Positions 1-9,061 of a stretch of 64,000 bases of DNA are shown piece by piece. The notes beneath the pieces were generated by a model. The model saw only the letters and a program-made list of their open reading frames with translations, was not told the DNA's origin and ran no database searches. Made by a program: the position numbers and the translations under genes. The DNA comes from Microcoleus vaginatus HSN003 (GTDB lineage: Bacteria > Cyanobacteriota > Cyanobacteriia > Cyanobacteriales > Microcoleaceae). The first letter of the stretch is position 1. Every line of letters begins with the position of its first letter. The stretch lies in NCBI RefSeq assembly GCF_022701255.1, contig NZ_CP031705.1:6262001-6326000 (forward strand), given 5' to 3'.

Positions 1-1
1 T

Positions 2-214
2 GAGAACGCTCACCGACAATATCTGTTGGCGCGAGGCCTTTTGGCTGGGCTGAAGGCGGAGATTTGCTGGCTGTTGGCGTTTGTGGTGCGGCAGCAAATT
101 CTTGTGGCTTTGGGCAATGCTCAAAGGTTTAGTGTGGAGTTAGTTTTGGGGATAATTGTTTTGATATTGGGGACGGTTGGCGTGTATTTGATCAAGGCTT
201 ATTCTGCTCGCTAG
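2..214 (+). CDS. C-terminal part of a membrane protein, cut by the window edge
   Basis: The reading frame is open from base 2 to the TAG at 212-214, so the gene starts outside the window. The visible 70 residues hold a hydrophobic stretch around GLKAEICWLLAFVV and a clear C-terminal membrane span (residues roughly 46-65, LVLGIIVLILGTVGVYLI) ending in a short basic tail, KAYSAR. A TTG at 26 could act as a start, but the frame continues upstream with sensible residues (ENAHRQYLLARG), so truncation by the window is more likely. I do not recognise the family. Its strand agrees with no close neighbour, and 335 bases without a gene follow it. Confidence 0.5.
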   Translation, partial: ENAHRQYLLARGLLAGLKAEICWLLAFVVRQQILVALGNAQRFSVELVLGIIVLILGTVGVYLIKAYSAR

Positions 215-549
215 ATGTAGGGCAAAAAACTTACATATACCGAAAAATAAAGTTTTTTGGTAGGAGTTTTTATCCGCAGCTAATATTAAGCTTATCCGCC
301 TTTAAATTGCATGGTCAAATAAATTTTCACTCTTGTGGGGTGGGCATCCTGGTCGGCCTCAAAATACAATTTAAATGCACAACAGCTTATCCTGCATAAA
401 CAAATAAAATTTGTTGGTATTGAGGACTAAAATCATCTAAGTTTTATCAGGAGTTTAGTCGTCACTACAAACATTTTGATGGCGGGTAATTGACGGGACA
501 TGATAGGAATCACAGGCGAGAGGTTTGTGCTATGCTAAACGCCGATCGA
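215..549. other. Intergenic region, no gene seen
   Basis: AT-rich spacer between the first fragment and the 3' end of the protease gene. It holds a GTGGGGTGGGCATCCTGG stretch near 336-353, a kind of low-grade repeat common in filamentous cyanobacteria. I see no convincing ORF, RNA gene or terminator. Confidence 0.4.
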
Positions 550-1005
550 CTAACCCATCAGATATGTTTGCTGATTGTTCATCGGCAATACTCGCAACCG
601 TCGATTTTTTAAATCTGGTTCTAAGCCTAGTTCTTCCATTGGAATCACGCCCAACAACACAGCGGAAACGCCTTCGGGTAACTCTAAACAATCAAATCTC
701 CCTTCTCTCCCCTCTACAATAATTTGAGCGCCTGCAAAAATTCGACCTTTTTTTATGCCCGCTGATGTTTCTACATCTCTTTCTCCTACTTGTTTTAAAC
801 CGAGTTGGCTAATAATAGGAGCGGGCAAGGAAAGCAGAGTTGCTCCGGTATCGAAAACAACATTATCGAGGGTAACAGAGCGAACTTCCTCCGCACCAAT
901 GAATCCCTGTTCTGCCATAACTAGATCGATGCGATTCGTGACGGTGATTGTAGTGATTACTTGACCCATTTGTTTTTCTGGCAGATTGGGGAGTACCAGG
1001 GTCAT
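550..1005 (-). CDS. Retropepsin-like aspartic protease (clan AA)
   Basis: 151-residue single-domain protein. The core motif is VVFDTGATLLSLP (residues about 50-62), the D-T/S-G active-site signature of retroviral-type aspartic proteases, followed by the hydrophobic VSAVLLGVIPMEELGL segment, which matches the second conserved hydrophobic-G motif (ALLGxxxLexLgl). Such single-domain proteins must dimerise to form an active site; that is family knowledge. No signal peptide or membrane segment is visible, so it should be cytosolic. Stand-alone clan AA proteases are common in cyanobacteria, often near small antitoxin-like genes, and their substrates are mostly unknown. It stands alone here, transcribed away from the pentapeptide gene. 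The ATG at 1003-1005 is the first in frame. Confidence 0.8.
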   Translation of the reverse strand: MTLVLPNLPEKQMGQVITTITVTNRIDLVMAEQGFIGAEEVRSVTLDNVVFDTGATLLSLPAPIISQLGLKQVGERDVETSAGIKKGRIFAGAQIIVEGREGRFDCLELPEGVSAVLLGVIPMEELGLEPDLKNRRLRVLPMNNQQTYLMG

Positions 1006-1125
1006 AATATGTTACCTCTTTGAGTATAATTAGTGGATGTTTCTATTGTAATGCTATCTAGAATCCTGCGAAAGTTAGTTAAAATCGTTTTAATGACCGG
1101 CTAAAATTAGAATTTGCCTCAACGC

Positions 1126-2418
1126 ATGACACCAGACAACAACTCTTCTCAACCCAATCGCCCTGAATCTAACGTGACTGTAGAAAGTCTCAACGGTGCA
1201 AACCCTAATGTGCCACCAGAATCAGGGATAATCCTCGCTACTGCTGAACCGGAAAAACCGGCGTCGTCACCTCCAACTCGCAAAATTGTATTGCCGCAGC
1301 AGCCGGAACAAACGACTCCTGAGAAGTCGGGGTCAGTGCTGACGCTGGGGTTGATCGCAGGGATGATTTTTGGGCTGGCCAATGACAACATTTGGCTGGG
1401 CTTAATTGGCGCCGTCGGTGCGATCGCCATATCGCTGCGGCTGATGTGGCCGAGTTGGGGCAAAATCTGGGCGCAGGTAATTCCGCCGACTTGGCGCACG
1501 CTGATCGTCGCCTGCTTCGGGCTTTTAGCTGGGATTGTTGGCTTGCTGATGCTCAGCGGTACTAATACTGAACCGGGAAGCCGCAACATCCAAATCAACT
1601 GGGAGGCAATCGGGGCTCTCGGCGAGTTGATCGGCGCTTTGGGCCAAATTTTAATCGCAATTTTAGGCGTTTATGTGGCTTGGCGGCAGTATGTGATATC
1701 CAAAGATTTGACGATTCAGCAAAATCGAATTACGCAGCAGCAAACGATCGATGCTTATTTTCAAGGGGTTTCGGACTTAGCCCTTGACGAACAAGGGTTT
1801 TTGGAAGACTGGCCACAGGAAAGGGCGATCGCAGAAGGGCGCACCGCTGCGATTATGAGCAGTGTAGATGCTGAAGGTAAAGCTAAAATTCTACGGTTTT
1901 TGTCGCAGTCGAGATTGGTTACTCCGCTGAAGCGCGATCGGCTTTTAGGCCGCCCCATCCTTGACGGCGACGGCGGCTACGCTGAAGATAGAGATCACGG
2001 TATCCGCGTTATCGATCTCAATGTCATGTTAGCGGGTGCTGACCTGGCTGGCACCGATTTGCGATGGACGGATTTGAGCGAAGCCAACCTCGTCCGCGCC
2101 AATCTCAGCAAGTGCGATTTAGTGAAAGCCAACCTCTCGCGCGCTGTCTTGTACGACGCCAATCTCACTCGCGCCGACATGAGAGCGGCCGCATTATTCT
2201 ACGGCTCGGCAGAAAGTGCATCCCCCCGCAGCCGTACCGAATTTCCCAACTATCAAACAGGCGAACATACTGGCGCTGTAGTTGAACGCGCTGATTTTAC
2301 CGCTGTCAAGCGACTGTCGGACGAGCAACGCTATTACTGCTGCGCTTGGTGTGGCTCGAAGTCGAGAGAGACTATTCCCGGTGGCTGCGAAGGGATTCCC
2401 AATAAACTCGGACGTTAG
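1126..2418 (+). CDS. Membrane-anchored pentapeptide-repeat protein
   Basis: About 430 residues. The frame opens at a TTG (1114), but the ATG at 1126 is the more natural start. Order: a Pro/Glu/Ser-rich disordered N-terminus (about 1-75), a cluster of hydrophobic spans between about 75 and 190 (LTLGLIAGMIFGLA, WLGLIGAVGAIAISL, TLIVACFGLLAGIVGLLML, LIGALGQILIAILGVYVAW), a helical linker, then pentapeptide repeats of the A(D/N)LxxADL type at about 300-355 (AGADLAGTDLRWTDLSEANL and following). The C-terminus has a Cys-containing patch (CCAWCGSK). The repeats form a right-handed quadrilateral beta helix; function is usually protein-protein contact. Similar multi-span pentapeptide proteins are frequent in cyanobacteria, with unknown roles. 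Confidence 0.75.
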   Translation: MTPDNNSSQPNRPESNVTVESLNGANPNVPPESGIILATAEPEKPASSPPTRKIVLPQQPEQTTPEKSGSVLTLGLIAGMIFGLANDNIWLGLIGAVGAIAISLRLMWPSWGKIWAQVIPPTWRTLIVACFGLLAGIVGLLMLSGTNTEPGSRNIQINWEAIGALGELIGALGQILIAILGVYVAWRQYVISKDLTIQQNRITQQQTIDAYFQGVSDLALDEQGFLEDWPQERAIAEGRTAAIMSSVDAEGKAKILRFLSQSRLVTPLKRDRLLGRPILDGDGGYAEDRDHGIRVIDLNVMLAGADLAGTDLRWTDLSEANLVRANLSKCDLVKANLSRAVLYDANLTRADMRAAALFYGSAESASPRSRTEFPNYQTGEHTGAVVERADFTAVKRLSDEQRYYCCAWCGSKSRETIPGGCEGIPNKLGR

Positions 2419-2591
2419 AATTAGCAGTACGGCTGTACTTACGTATATATTTGGCGATCGCTCGGCAGCGGACTACACTTTAATTTTAAATCTACAGTCT
2501 TGCGCTGTTTTAGCAATGACAAATAGTGATTTAGGGTTAGAAGTAATTCCGCGCCTAGAGCGCTCCAAAAGCCGGGACGGGTTAATTTTTG

Positions 2592-3076
2592 TCGCTGCTA
2601 GGTGCTTTCTGATGGGACGGTAAATGGTACATAGAAATTGCTAATTTAGGCTACAGCTATGCAGATGATGACCAGCAGCCTTCTATGGCGTTTTATCCGG
2701 TGTTTCCTTTGCTAATTCGCGGCTTCACAACTCTTGGAATGCAAGTGGAATTAGCAGGGCTAATAATTAATAGTTGGATTTTTTGGGTGGTTGCAAACTC
2801 TTAGTAAAGTTGCCATGATTTAGGGCGGTGGCTATTTATTGGATATGTGAAAAAGGTTGAGCATTACAATCGGCTATTTCGGTTTTTGCTCTTAAGCGCT
2901 ACTGATAAATTCCGTTGATATGCAATCGTTTCACCCCTACGCTTACGGCATTGTGTAGCTTTCAATGGCACTCGGTTTAGTGTTGAGTAATCAGCCTTGT
3001 TGGGGATATGCTGTTATGAGATTATTTGCTACATTCCTGCTGTACATGGCTGTTAAATTTGCTGCGTGTAGGTAGC
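2592..3076 (+). pseudogene. Relic of a PIG-V-like mannosyltransferase
   Basis: From 2613 one frame reads WDGKWYIEIANLGYSYADD, then SMAFYPVFPLLIRGFTTLGM and VELAGLIINSWIFWVVANS before a stop near 2803. The WD-x-WYxxIAxxGY and AFYPxFPLL motifs are hallmarks of the PIG-V-like family (GT76 type) of membrane mannosyltransferases. An in-frame TGA sits directly before the motif (2610-2612). Further on, another piece reads MALGLVLSNQPCWGYAVMRL (about 2963-3025) and may be the decayed C-terminus, but that assignment is weaker. No start codon or intact frame exists. The polyprenol-phosphate glycosyltransferase at 4023 would be a fitting donor-making partner. Confidence 0.6.
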
Positions 3077-3113
3077 TTAAGATAGTTTTCCATATTTTTT
3101 GCACAAACTTAAT

Positions 3114-3737
3114 TTACTCTATTTCCCAAGCTGCCTGAAAAAAGTCTCTTTCGCATAGCATAGCGTAGCGATAGGTTGCTTCTACTTCTGGCGTAGCCTC
3201 TGCGTAGCGATCGACCAAATTTTCCAGCCGTTTTGCTAAAATCTCAAAATCCGGGCTGCTATAGGTGGAAATCCAGTCGCTAAATGCGTGTTCCGGTATA
3301 TCAGGTTTAGCTAGCTGCTGTCCCAAAAAAGCATACAACCGCAAGCAAGGAGTCATCGCGGCTGCTGTCAAACCTACACCACTTCCCCAGGCTGTCGCTA
3401 ATAAAAAATCTGTGTAGCGGCGGGTAGCGATTCCTGGTTTAGCCTCTTGCAAGTTTACCCCCCATTTGGCTGCATATCCTTGATGCAAACGAAGTTCTTC
3501 TAAAACGCCACTACCGAGATTGTGAAGAATTTCAAACCCCTCCCAGTCGGGTGCTTTTGCGGCAGCGATACTGTAAGCGCGAGCGAATGCTCCCAGAAAA
3601 AATGCGTCTTGTGCAATGTAATATGCAAAACTATTTGAGGGCAGGCTGCCGTCAGCAATGCCTCTGACAAAGGGATGTTGCAGACAAGCTTCGCTTAAGT
3701 CTTGATTTGCTTGCCAAAGATAATTTGAGTTTGTCAT
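3114..3737 (-). CDS. tenA: TenA-family aminopyrimidine aminohydrolase / thiaminase II
   Basis: 207 residues, the normal length of a TenA protein. These all-helical enzymes hydrolyse amino-HMP to HMP in thiamine salvage, or thiamine itself. Residues that match the family active site are visible: Asp44 (YYIAQDAFFL), Tyr108 (TRRYTDFL), Cys131 (MTPCLRLY), Tyr135 and Glu196 (LCERDFFQAAWE), spaced as in the Bacillus enzyme. All key residues are present, so an active enzyme is expected. The gene is a single transcription unit on the minus strand, divergent from the small ORF at 3820. I see no THI-element riboswitch in the 80 bases upstream. Whether it prefers amino-HMP or another substrate cannot be told from sequence. 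Confidence 0.92.
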   Translation of the reverse strand: MTNSNYLWQANQDLSEACLQHPFVRGIADGSLPSNSFAYYIAQDAFFLGAFARAYSIAAAKAPDWEGFEILHNLGSGVLEELRLHQGYAAKWGVNLQEAKPGIATRRYTDFLLATAWGSGVGLTAAAMTPCLRLYAFLGQQLAKPDIPEHAFSDWISTYSSPDFEILAKRLENLVDRYAEATPEVEATYRYAMLCERDFFQAAWEIE

Positions 3738-3819
3738 GCAATTTTGAATCGATGGGTTATGATTGTAATTTTTATAGTCTGACTCAACATCTATGATAAC
3801 AGATGTTTTAGCTTAGCGT

Positions 3820-4026
3820 GTGTCAGTCTTATGGTATCTTTTATTTTTCGTATTTAAGAAAATAGATAAGTGTTGGTACGCGGCTATTTTCTGGGCGGCT
3901 GTTGTCTGGCTAAAAGAGCGAAATTACGTGCTGAACCTCTCTCGTGAAGCAGCTAAGGGGTTTGGGGAAAAAGAAACTTTTGATTTAACGGTTGAAAAGC
4001 CAATTTTTAAACAGAAACTGCAATGA
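3820..4026 (+). CDS. Small hydrophobic ORF overlapping the glycosyltransferase
   Basis: 68 residues from a GTG start. The first 33 residues are strongly hydrophobic and aromatic ([28 protein letters not shown]), giving one or two membrane spans; the rest is polar. The stop overlaps the start of the next gene in an ATGA arrangement (4023-4026), which is typical of translational coupling. This could be a true small membrane partner of the glycosyltransferase or a leftover of a longer membrane gene. I do not recognise the sequence. The overlap is the main evidence that it is translated. Confidence 0.4.
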   Translation: MSVLWYLLFFVFKKIDKCWYAAIFWAAVVWLKERNYVLNLSREAAKGFGEKETFDLTVEKPIFKQKLQ

Positions 4027-4985
4027 AAGATACACCTAAGTATTCCTTGGTAATTCCTATCTATAACGAAGAAGAAAATCTCGCTGAATTGTATCGGCGA
4101 ATTAGTGCCGTGATGGATCGACTGGACGGCCCAGTAGAATTAATTTTAATCAATGATGGCAGTCGCGATCGCTCTCTCGAACTTTTGCGAGAATTGCACG
4201 AAAAAGACGCGCGAATTTGTTACCTCAGTTTGGCACGCAATTTCGGTCATCAAATAGCTGTAACTGCTGGTTTAAACTTTTCAAGAGGTCAAGTTGTAGT
4301 TATCATGGACGGCGATTTGCAAGACCCGCCAGAGCTAATTATAGATATGGTAGAACAGTGGCGGCAGGGCTATCAAGTTGTTTACGCTCAGCGCACTCAA
4401 CGCCGTCAAGAAGGTTGGTTTAAGCGGTTGCCCGCTTATATGTATTATCGCATTTTGCGGAATCTTGCTGATGTTGATATTCCCATAGATACGGGAGATT
4501 TTTGTTTGATGGATAGGTGCGTGGTGGACGTACTCAATGCGATGCCTGAACGCAACCGCTACATTCGGGGACTGCGCGCTTGGATTGGTTTTAAACAAAC
4601 GGCGGTTAAGTTTGAACGCGATCCGCGTTTTGCTGGCGATGTTAAGTATACGTTCAGTAAATCTTTTGCTTTGGCGATGAACGGTTTAGTGTCTTTTTCA
4701 AAGGTTCCTCTGCAACTGTCGATTTATTTGGGTTTGTTTTCGGCTTTCGTGTCTGTTTTGATGGCTTTTTTGGTTTTGTATTGGCGTCTTTTCTCTGCGG
4801 GTTCGGCCTTAACTGGTTTGACAATTGTGATTATGGCGGTTTTCTTTTTGGGTGCGGTGCAGTTGGTTAGTATTGGGATTTTGGGCCAGTATATAGGGCG
4901 TATTTACGAGGAGGTGAAGGGCCGACCGCTTTATACGCTGGCAGAAGTGGCTGGTTTTGGCGATCGACACCGATCGCCAAAATAA
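4023..4985 (+). CDS. Polyprenol-phosphate glycosyltransferase, GT2 family (DPM1/GtrB-like)
   Basis: 320 residues. The N-terminal 230 residues form a GT-A fold: [14 protein letters not shown] at the start, [14 protein letters not shown], and [15 protein letters not shown], where the DxD metal motif and the QDPP signature of the DPM1/GtrB group are intact. Two C-terminal membrane spans follow (about 233-258 and 268-295), then a short cytosolic tail. These enzymes load a hexose from a nucleotide sugar onto undecaprenyl or dolichyl phosphate, and the lipid sugar then feeds membrane glycosyltransferases. Possible users in this window are the GT87-like protein at 41800 and, formerly, the decayed PIG-V-like gene at 2592. 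The sugar (glucose or mannose) cannot be read from the sequence. Confidence 0.9.
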   Translation: MKDTPKYSLVIPIYNEEENLAELYRRISAVMDRLDGPVELILINDGSRDRSLELLRELHEKDARICYLSLARNFGHQIAVTAGLNFSRGQVVVIMDGDLQDPPELIIDMVEQWRQGYQVVYAQRTQRRQEGWFKRLPAYMYYRILRNLADVDIPIDTGDFCLMDRCVVDVLNAMPERNRYIRGLRAWIGFKQTAVKFERDPRFAGDVKYTFSKSFALAMNGLVSFSKVPLQLSIYLGLFSAFVSVLMAFLVLYWRLFSAGSALTGLTIVIMAVFFLGAVQLVSIGILGQYIGRIYEEVKGRPLYTLAEVAGFGDRHRSPK

Positions 4986-5069
4986 TTTTAGCAAACAACT
5001 GTTAACTCATCGTGCCTAAATTATCTAATTTATGAGATAATTTAAGCTCCTAAAATCTTCTCAAGACTC

Positions 5070-5669
5070 ATGTTTAAACTTTACGAGTATTCCCCCTCGG
5101 GCAATTGCTATAAAGTTCGCTTGCTCTTAACTCAACTTAATATTCCCTTCGATCGCACAGAAATTAATATTCTCCAAGGAAAAAGCCGCACACCTGAATT
5201 TTTGGTCAAAAATCCCAATGGCCGCATTCCGGTGTTAGAAATCGCACCGGGTAAATTTCTCTTTGAATCGAATGCGATTATGTTTTATTTGAGCGAAGAA
5301 ACTGAGTTTTTCCCCACGGATAAATTTGAACGCGCTCAAGTCATGCAGTGGTTGTTTTTTGAACAGTACAGCCACGAACCTTTTATTGCTACTTCTCGTT
5401 TTTGGTATTTGACGGGGAAAGCTGAAGAATATCAGGAAGCACTCCAACAAAAACAAGCACCGGGTTATGCTGCTTTGGGGCTGATGGAACAGCATTTAGC
5501 AAACCATGCTTTTTTTGTAGGCGATCGCTATACAATTGCTGACATCGGTTTATTTGCTTATACTCACGTTGCTGACGAAGGCGGATTTGATTTAACCAGA
5601 TTTCCAGCTATTCAAAGTTGGATCGATCGCGTAAAAAGTCAACCTCGATATATAAAAATTACACAATGA
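5070..5669 (+). CDS. Glutathione S-transferase family protein
   Basis: 199 residues, a normal cytosolic GST. The N-terminal thioredoxin-like domain (1-80) contains YSPSGNCYKVRLLL, the cis-proline segment GRIPVLE and the glutathione gamma-glutamyl contact ESNAIMFYL (Glu-Ser). The C-terminal helical domain contains the conserved N-capping motif YTIADIGLFAYTH. The catalytic position near residue 9-11 has Ser and Asn rather than an obvious Tyr, so it may belong to a Ser-type or nu-like class. Probable role: conjugation or reduction of electrophiles. It is a separate unit, 85 bases after the glycosyltransferase, and is followed convergently by the NB-ARC gene. Confidence 0.9.
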   Translation: MFKLYEYSPSGNCYKVRLLLTQLNIPFDRTEINILQGKSRTPEFLVKNPNGRIPVLEIAPGKFLFESNAIMFYLSEETEFFPTDKFERAQVMQWLFFEQYSHEPFIATSRFWYLTGKAEEYQEALQQKQAPGYAALGLMEQHLANHAFFVGDRYTIADIGLFAYTHVADEGGFDLTRFPAIQSWIDRVKSQPRYIKITQ

Positions 5670-5686
5670 AATTAAAATGAGGCTAA

Positions 5687-8600
5687 TTACATCAAAGCTC
5701 GAAATCGTTCATCATCTCGGATACTGTCAAAATCTGGGTTGTGTTTTGCTTCCCTTCGGCTTCGACGAGGTGCAATATCAATCGCTTTTTGTAGATTATC
5801 GATAGCCTGTTCTATCTCACCTTGTAGTGCGTAGCAGCAGGCTTTACCGTAATAGCCACTCTCATCCTTAGGATCTTGCTTAATCGCTTGTTCACACTCA
5901 GCAATGGCTTCGGTGTATCGACCAGCTCTTGCCAAAATTATGCCACGATTAGCCCTGTATAATACTTCTTTAGGCTCTAAGTTAATTGCTTCATCAATGG
6001 CTGTAATAGCTTTCTCAAAATTCTTGAGAAGACTTAATGCTAGTGCTTGAATGTTCAGTGCTTGATGATTCTTAGAATCTATCTCAACAGCTCGATCGCC
6101 AGCAGCAAGGGCTTCCTCATATCGCTGTATATCAAGGAGAGCAATCCCTTGATATACCCAAGCATCAACAGATTTAGGAGCGAGGTTTAGTCCTTTTTGA
6201 TAACTTTCGAGCGCTTCCTCATATCTCTCTAGATTATTGAGTGTCTTCGCTCGATTTACCCAAGCATCAACAGATTTAGGAGCGAGGTCTAGCGCTTTTT
6301 TGTAACTTTCGAGCGCTTCCTCATATCGCTCTAGATTATTGAGTATATTCCCTTGAATTACCCAATTGTTAATAGATTTCTGGTCAAGGTCTAGCGCTTT
6401 TTTGTGACTTTCCAGCGCTTCCTCATGTCGCCCTAGCTTATAGAGTGAAACCCCTCGATTTACCCAACCATCAACAGATGTAGGATCGAGGTCTAGCGCT
6501 TTTTGATAACTTTCGAGCGCTTCCTCATATCTCTCTAGATTATAGAGTGTCTTCCCTCGAGTTACCCAAGAATCAACATATTCAGGATCGAGGTCTAGCG
6601 CTTTTTGATAACTTTCGAGCGCTTCCTCATATCTCTCTAGATTGCGTAGTGCAGCCCCTCGATTTTTCCAAGCATCAACATATTCAGGATCGAGGCCAAT
6701 CGCTTTTTCCAAACTTTCCAGCGCTTCCTCGTGTCGCTCTAGATTGCCTAGAGCAACACCCTGCCCAACAAAAGTGGATGCATTACCTTGATCTAACTCC
6801 AGTGCTTTCTGATAGCAATCCAGTGCATCCTTGTAAAGTTCTACACTTCCGAGTAAGTCACCAAGACTTGAAAAAAGAGTATGCTTCAGTTTCCGATGGC
6901 AGTGAGTTAATTTTTCACACTGGCTTTTCGCTTGCAACAGTGAATCAGTTCTTTCTCTGAATGTATTGCAACGTAAAGACTTATAGATCAGTCCTGCACA
7001 CTTGCCTAGACTATCCTTGAGATCGCCAACATATCCCAACAGGGATTGAAGAGATACCTCAATTTGTTTTGAAAATTCCTCAGTTGCTTGTTCCGAAGGA
7101 GGATTCTCACCTTCAAATTTAATCTTGTATTTTGTTGGCGGTGTATATATAAAATTCCAGCCAAAGCTGAGAGCTCTTGCCGAATCTTTAAAAAATTTGT
7201 CTGTCGCTTTGGGAAGCAGATTCAGGTTCTCTTCACTTATCTCTGCACAAATGAAAGCAAAGGGAGCCATAAATACATCTGGTACTTGCAGATAAACTGC
7301 GGTAAAGACCTGTTCAATATATTTTTGGAGTCCTTCCTTTCCCTTGCCAAAAAGATTGTAATAGAGAAACTCTGCCATCAGTTCTCGCCACTCCTCATCC
7401 TCATACTGATCGGGTAAAAAGTTTTCAGGAGTAACAAGTTCATCCGCTTGTTGCTGGAAGTAATCGGCTAGTAAAGCATGAGTTTTCCGAAACTGAGTTT
7501 GATCCTCCTGGAAATATGACTGCCGAAAGACATCCCGCGCCACATCATCTAAGCGGTAGTGCCCTTTGGTAAACTCAACAAAATCTAAGTTTTTCAACCA
7601 TTCAAAGTAACCCTCTGCATTATCGGCATCTTCTTGTAAGTCTAAGTCAACGCTTCCAAGCAAATACCGAATCATCGCCCGATCGAACCATCGACAACAA
7701 GCTACCACATACAAAACTTCCTGATGCCGGGGCTCTATCCCCTGCAAAAGTAATTTAGCGATCGCTTGGTTTCCTTGGGAAAAATCAGGTTTTTTACCTT
7801 GCTCTAGTTGCTTCCGTACCCAATCTAGATAATAGGGTAATCCCTGTGTTGCTTTGTAGATTTTGGCGCGTATACCGCCATTTTCAATGCCAATTTGCTT
7901 GAGATATTCCTCTGTATCCTTCTTGCTAAACTTATTAAGTGGCACCTCAAGGAGCAACTTCCGATCCTGGTTGAGCTTGCGCCAACCCTCGTCTGCTTGC
8001 AGCGATCGTCGCCCTACAACCACGAGCCTTACTGGTGCACAAGACAACGCAGTATCTTCGACCAAATACTGCCATAGCCATTGATTCAGGTAAGACTGTG
8101 CTTTTTCATAGGTATCCAAAATCAGCACGAGCGATCGTCCTCTGCTTTGGGCAATTTGCATCAGACTTTCAGCAAATGCCTGCGTCAGTTTGGAAACAGG
8201 CTGTAACATAAGAGCCTGTAGCTCAGGCTGGTCTTTGGTCGCAGGGTGATTCCGCACTCGCTGCTCGATCGATTCTTGCAAGCTGTCTGCATCCTCTCCA
8301 ATCGCCGCTAATGCAGAAAAACCTACCCCTGGAAAATTAAAAGATGTCGGCTTACTTGAGGTGGATGTCAAACCTATTAGGTTTAGCCATATGAAGCGTT
8401 GAAACCAGCTTCTAATCTTCTTTGCTTCTTCGCTGCTAGTTGTTTCACCATCAATTGACTCATGACTCAACTTGTATAGAGTTGACTCAAACTGCTGCTC
8501 CTTTTGTTTGAATGAATCAGCGATCGTTTCACCTCCAAAACGCTCAACAGCCTGCTCATGTAGCTTTCGCATCAATTTTAGGGGAGTTTCGATATCAGGC

Positions 8601-9061
8601 GTTTTCGCAAAACAAATCTCCAAAAAATCAACTTTGCTTGCATGGACATCCTTTAACCGCCCCAGTAACGTTGTTTTACCAACTCCGCCTGTTCCGCAAA
8701 TATTGAATAGCAAGGGTTGTCCATCAGATTCGTTGAGTGCTAAGGCAAAGCGTTCTAACAGTTTTTTCGCCTCATCTCGTTCAATGTAATGTCTATCTGG
8801 CACTGGCGATCGCATCGGAGATTGACGATTCATCTCGGACTGAGCTGACTGCTGAGTCTCTTTCTTTGCTAATTGTGCCTTCGCTAAACGATCCTCTAGA
8901 TCAGCGACCTCCTTGTGTTTGGCCTCCAATTCGATCTCTAAGTCTGAGGGTATATTGAGGACGGTGTAACCTGCTTTTTTTATCTCTAATTTTTCAAGCA
9001 CATTTTTGGCTCTAGCCAATAGTGTCTCGACATGAGCACAATCATCCATTCGATTTCCCAT
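5687..9061 (-). CDS. NB-ARC/STAND NTPase with TPR array, partner of the caspase
   Basis: 1124 residues. Residues 14-60 form a short helical domain (LEIKKAGY..., LEIELEAKHKEVADLEDRL) that closely resembles the C-terminus of the adjacent caspase. Next comes a P-loop NTPase with Walker A ICGTGGVGKTTLL (about 121-133) and a Walker B-like SLVLILDTYEKAQ near 310, then a helical winged-helix-type region and, from about 745 to the end, roughly ten to twelve TPRs. The architecture is that of a STAND signalling ATPase (NLR-like): the TPRs sense a ligand, the NTPase oligomerises and the N-terminal domain recruits the effector. Start overlaps the caspase stop by 20 bases, so the two are co-translated. 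The stop is only 18 bases from the convergent GST gene. Confidence 0.88.
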   Translation of the reverse strand: MGNRMDDCAHVETLLARAKNVLEKLEIKKAGYTVLNIPSDLEIELEAKHKEVADLEDRLAKAQLAKKETQQSAQSEMNRQSPMRSPVPDRHYIERDEAKKLLERFALALNESDGQPLLFNICGTGGVGKTTLLGRLKDVHASKVDFLEICFAKTPDIETPLKLMRKLHEQAVERFGGETIADSFKQKEQQFESTLYKLSHESIDGETTSSEEAKKIRSWFQRFIWLNLIGLTSTSSKPTSFNFPGVGFSALAAIGEDADSLQESIEQRVRNHPATKDQPELQALMLQPVSKLTQAFAESLMQIAQSRGRSLVLILDTYEKAQSYLNQWLWQYLVEDTALSCAPVRLVVVGRRSLQADEGWRKLNQDRKLLLEVPLNKFSKKDTEEYLKQIGIENGGIRAKIYKATQGLPYYLDWVRKQLEQGKKPDFSQGNQAIAKLLLQGIEPRHQEVLYVVACCRWFDRAMIRYLLGSVDLDLQEDADNAEGYFEWLKNLDFVEFTKGHYRLDDVARDVFRQSYFQEDQTQFRKTHALLADYFQQQADELVTPENFLPDQYEDEEWRELMAEFLYYNLFGKGKEGLQKYIEQVFTAVYLQVPDVFMAPFAFICAEISEENLNLLPKATDKFFKDSARALSFGWNFIYTPPTKYKIKFEGENPPSEQATEEFSKQIEVSLQSLLGYVGDLKDSLGKCAGLIYKSLRCNTFRERTDSLLQAKSQCEKLTHCHRKLKHTLFSSLGDLLGSVELYKDALDCYQKALELDQGNASTFVGQGVALGNLERHEEALESLEKAIGLDPEYVDAWKNRGAALRNLERYEEALESYQKALDLDPEYVDSWVTRGKTLYNLERYEEALESYQKALDLDPTSVDGWVNRGVSLYKLGRHEEALESHKKALDLDQKSINNWVIQGNILNNLERYEEALESYKKALDLAPKSVDAWVNRAKTLNNLERYEEALESYQKGLNLAPKSVDAWVYQGIALLDIQRYEEALAAGDRAVEIDSKNHQALNIQALALSLLKNFEKAITAIDEAINLEPKEVLYRANRGIILARAGRYTEAIAECEQAIKQDPKDESGYYGKACCYALQGEIEQAIDNLQKAIDIAPRRSRREAKHNPDFDSIRDDERFRALM
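6205..6735 (-). repeat. 102-bp near-identical TPR-coding repeats
   Basis: Within the NB-ARC gene, the block GCGCTTCCTC recurs at 6211, 6313, 6415, 6517, 6619 and 6721, exactly 102 bases apart, which is one 34-residue TPR. The units read LERYEEALESYQKALDLDP with only a few differing positions. The flanking TPRs are far more divergent. Such regularity at DNA level points to recent duplication or recombination between units. Confidence 0.9.

Noticed and set aside
3738-3819. TPP riboswitch before tenA
   Set aside because: The short spacer lacks the THI-box core (CUGAGA and the downstream conserved segment).
6547-8958. Plus-strand open frames inside the NB-ARC gene (for example 6547-6960, 7088-7417, 8472-8789)
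   Set aside because: They lie opposite a long, motif-rich gene, have no motifs or ribosome sites, and repeat because the TPR-coding DNA repeats.
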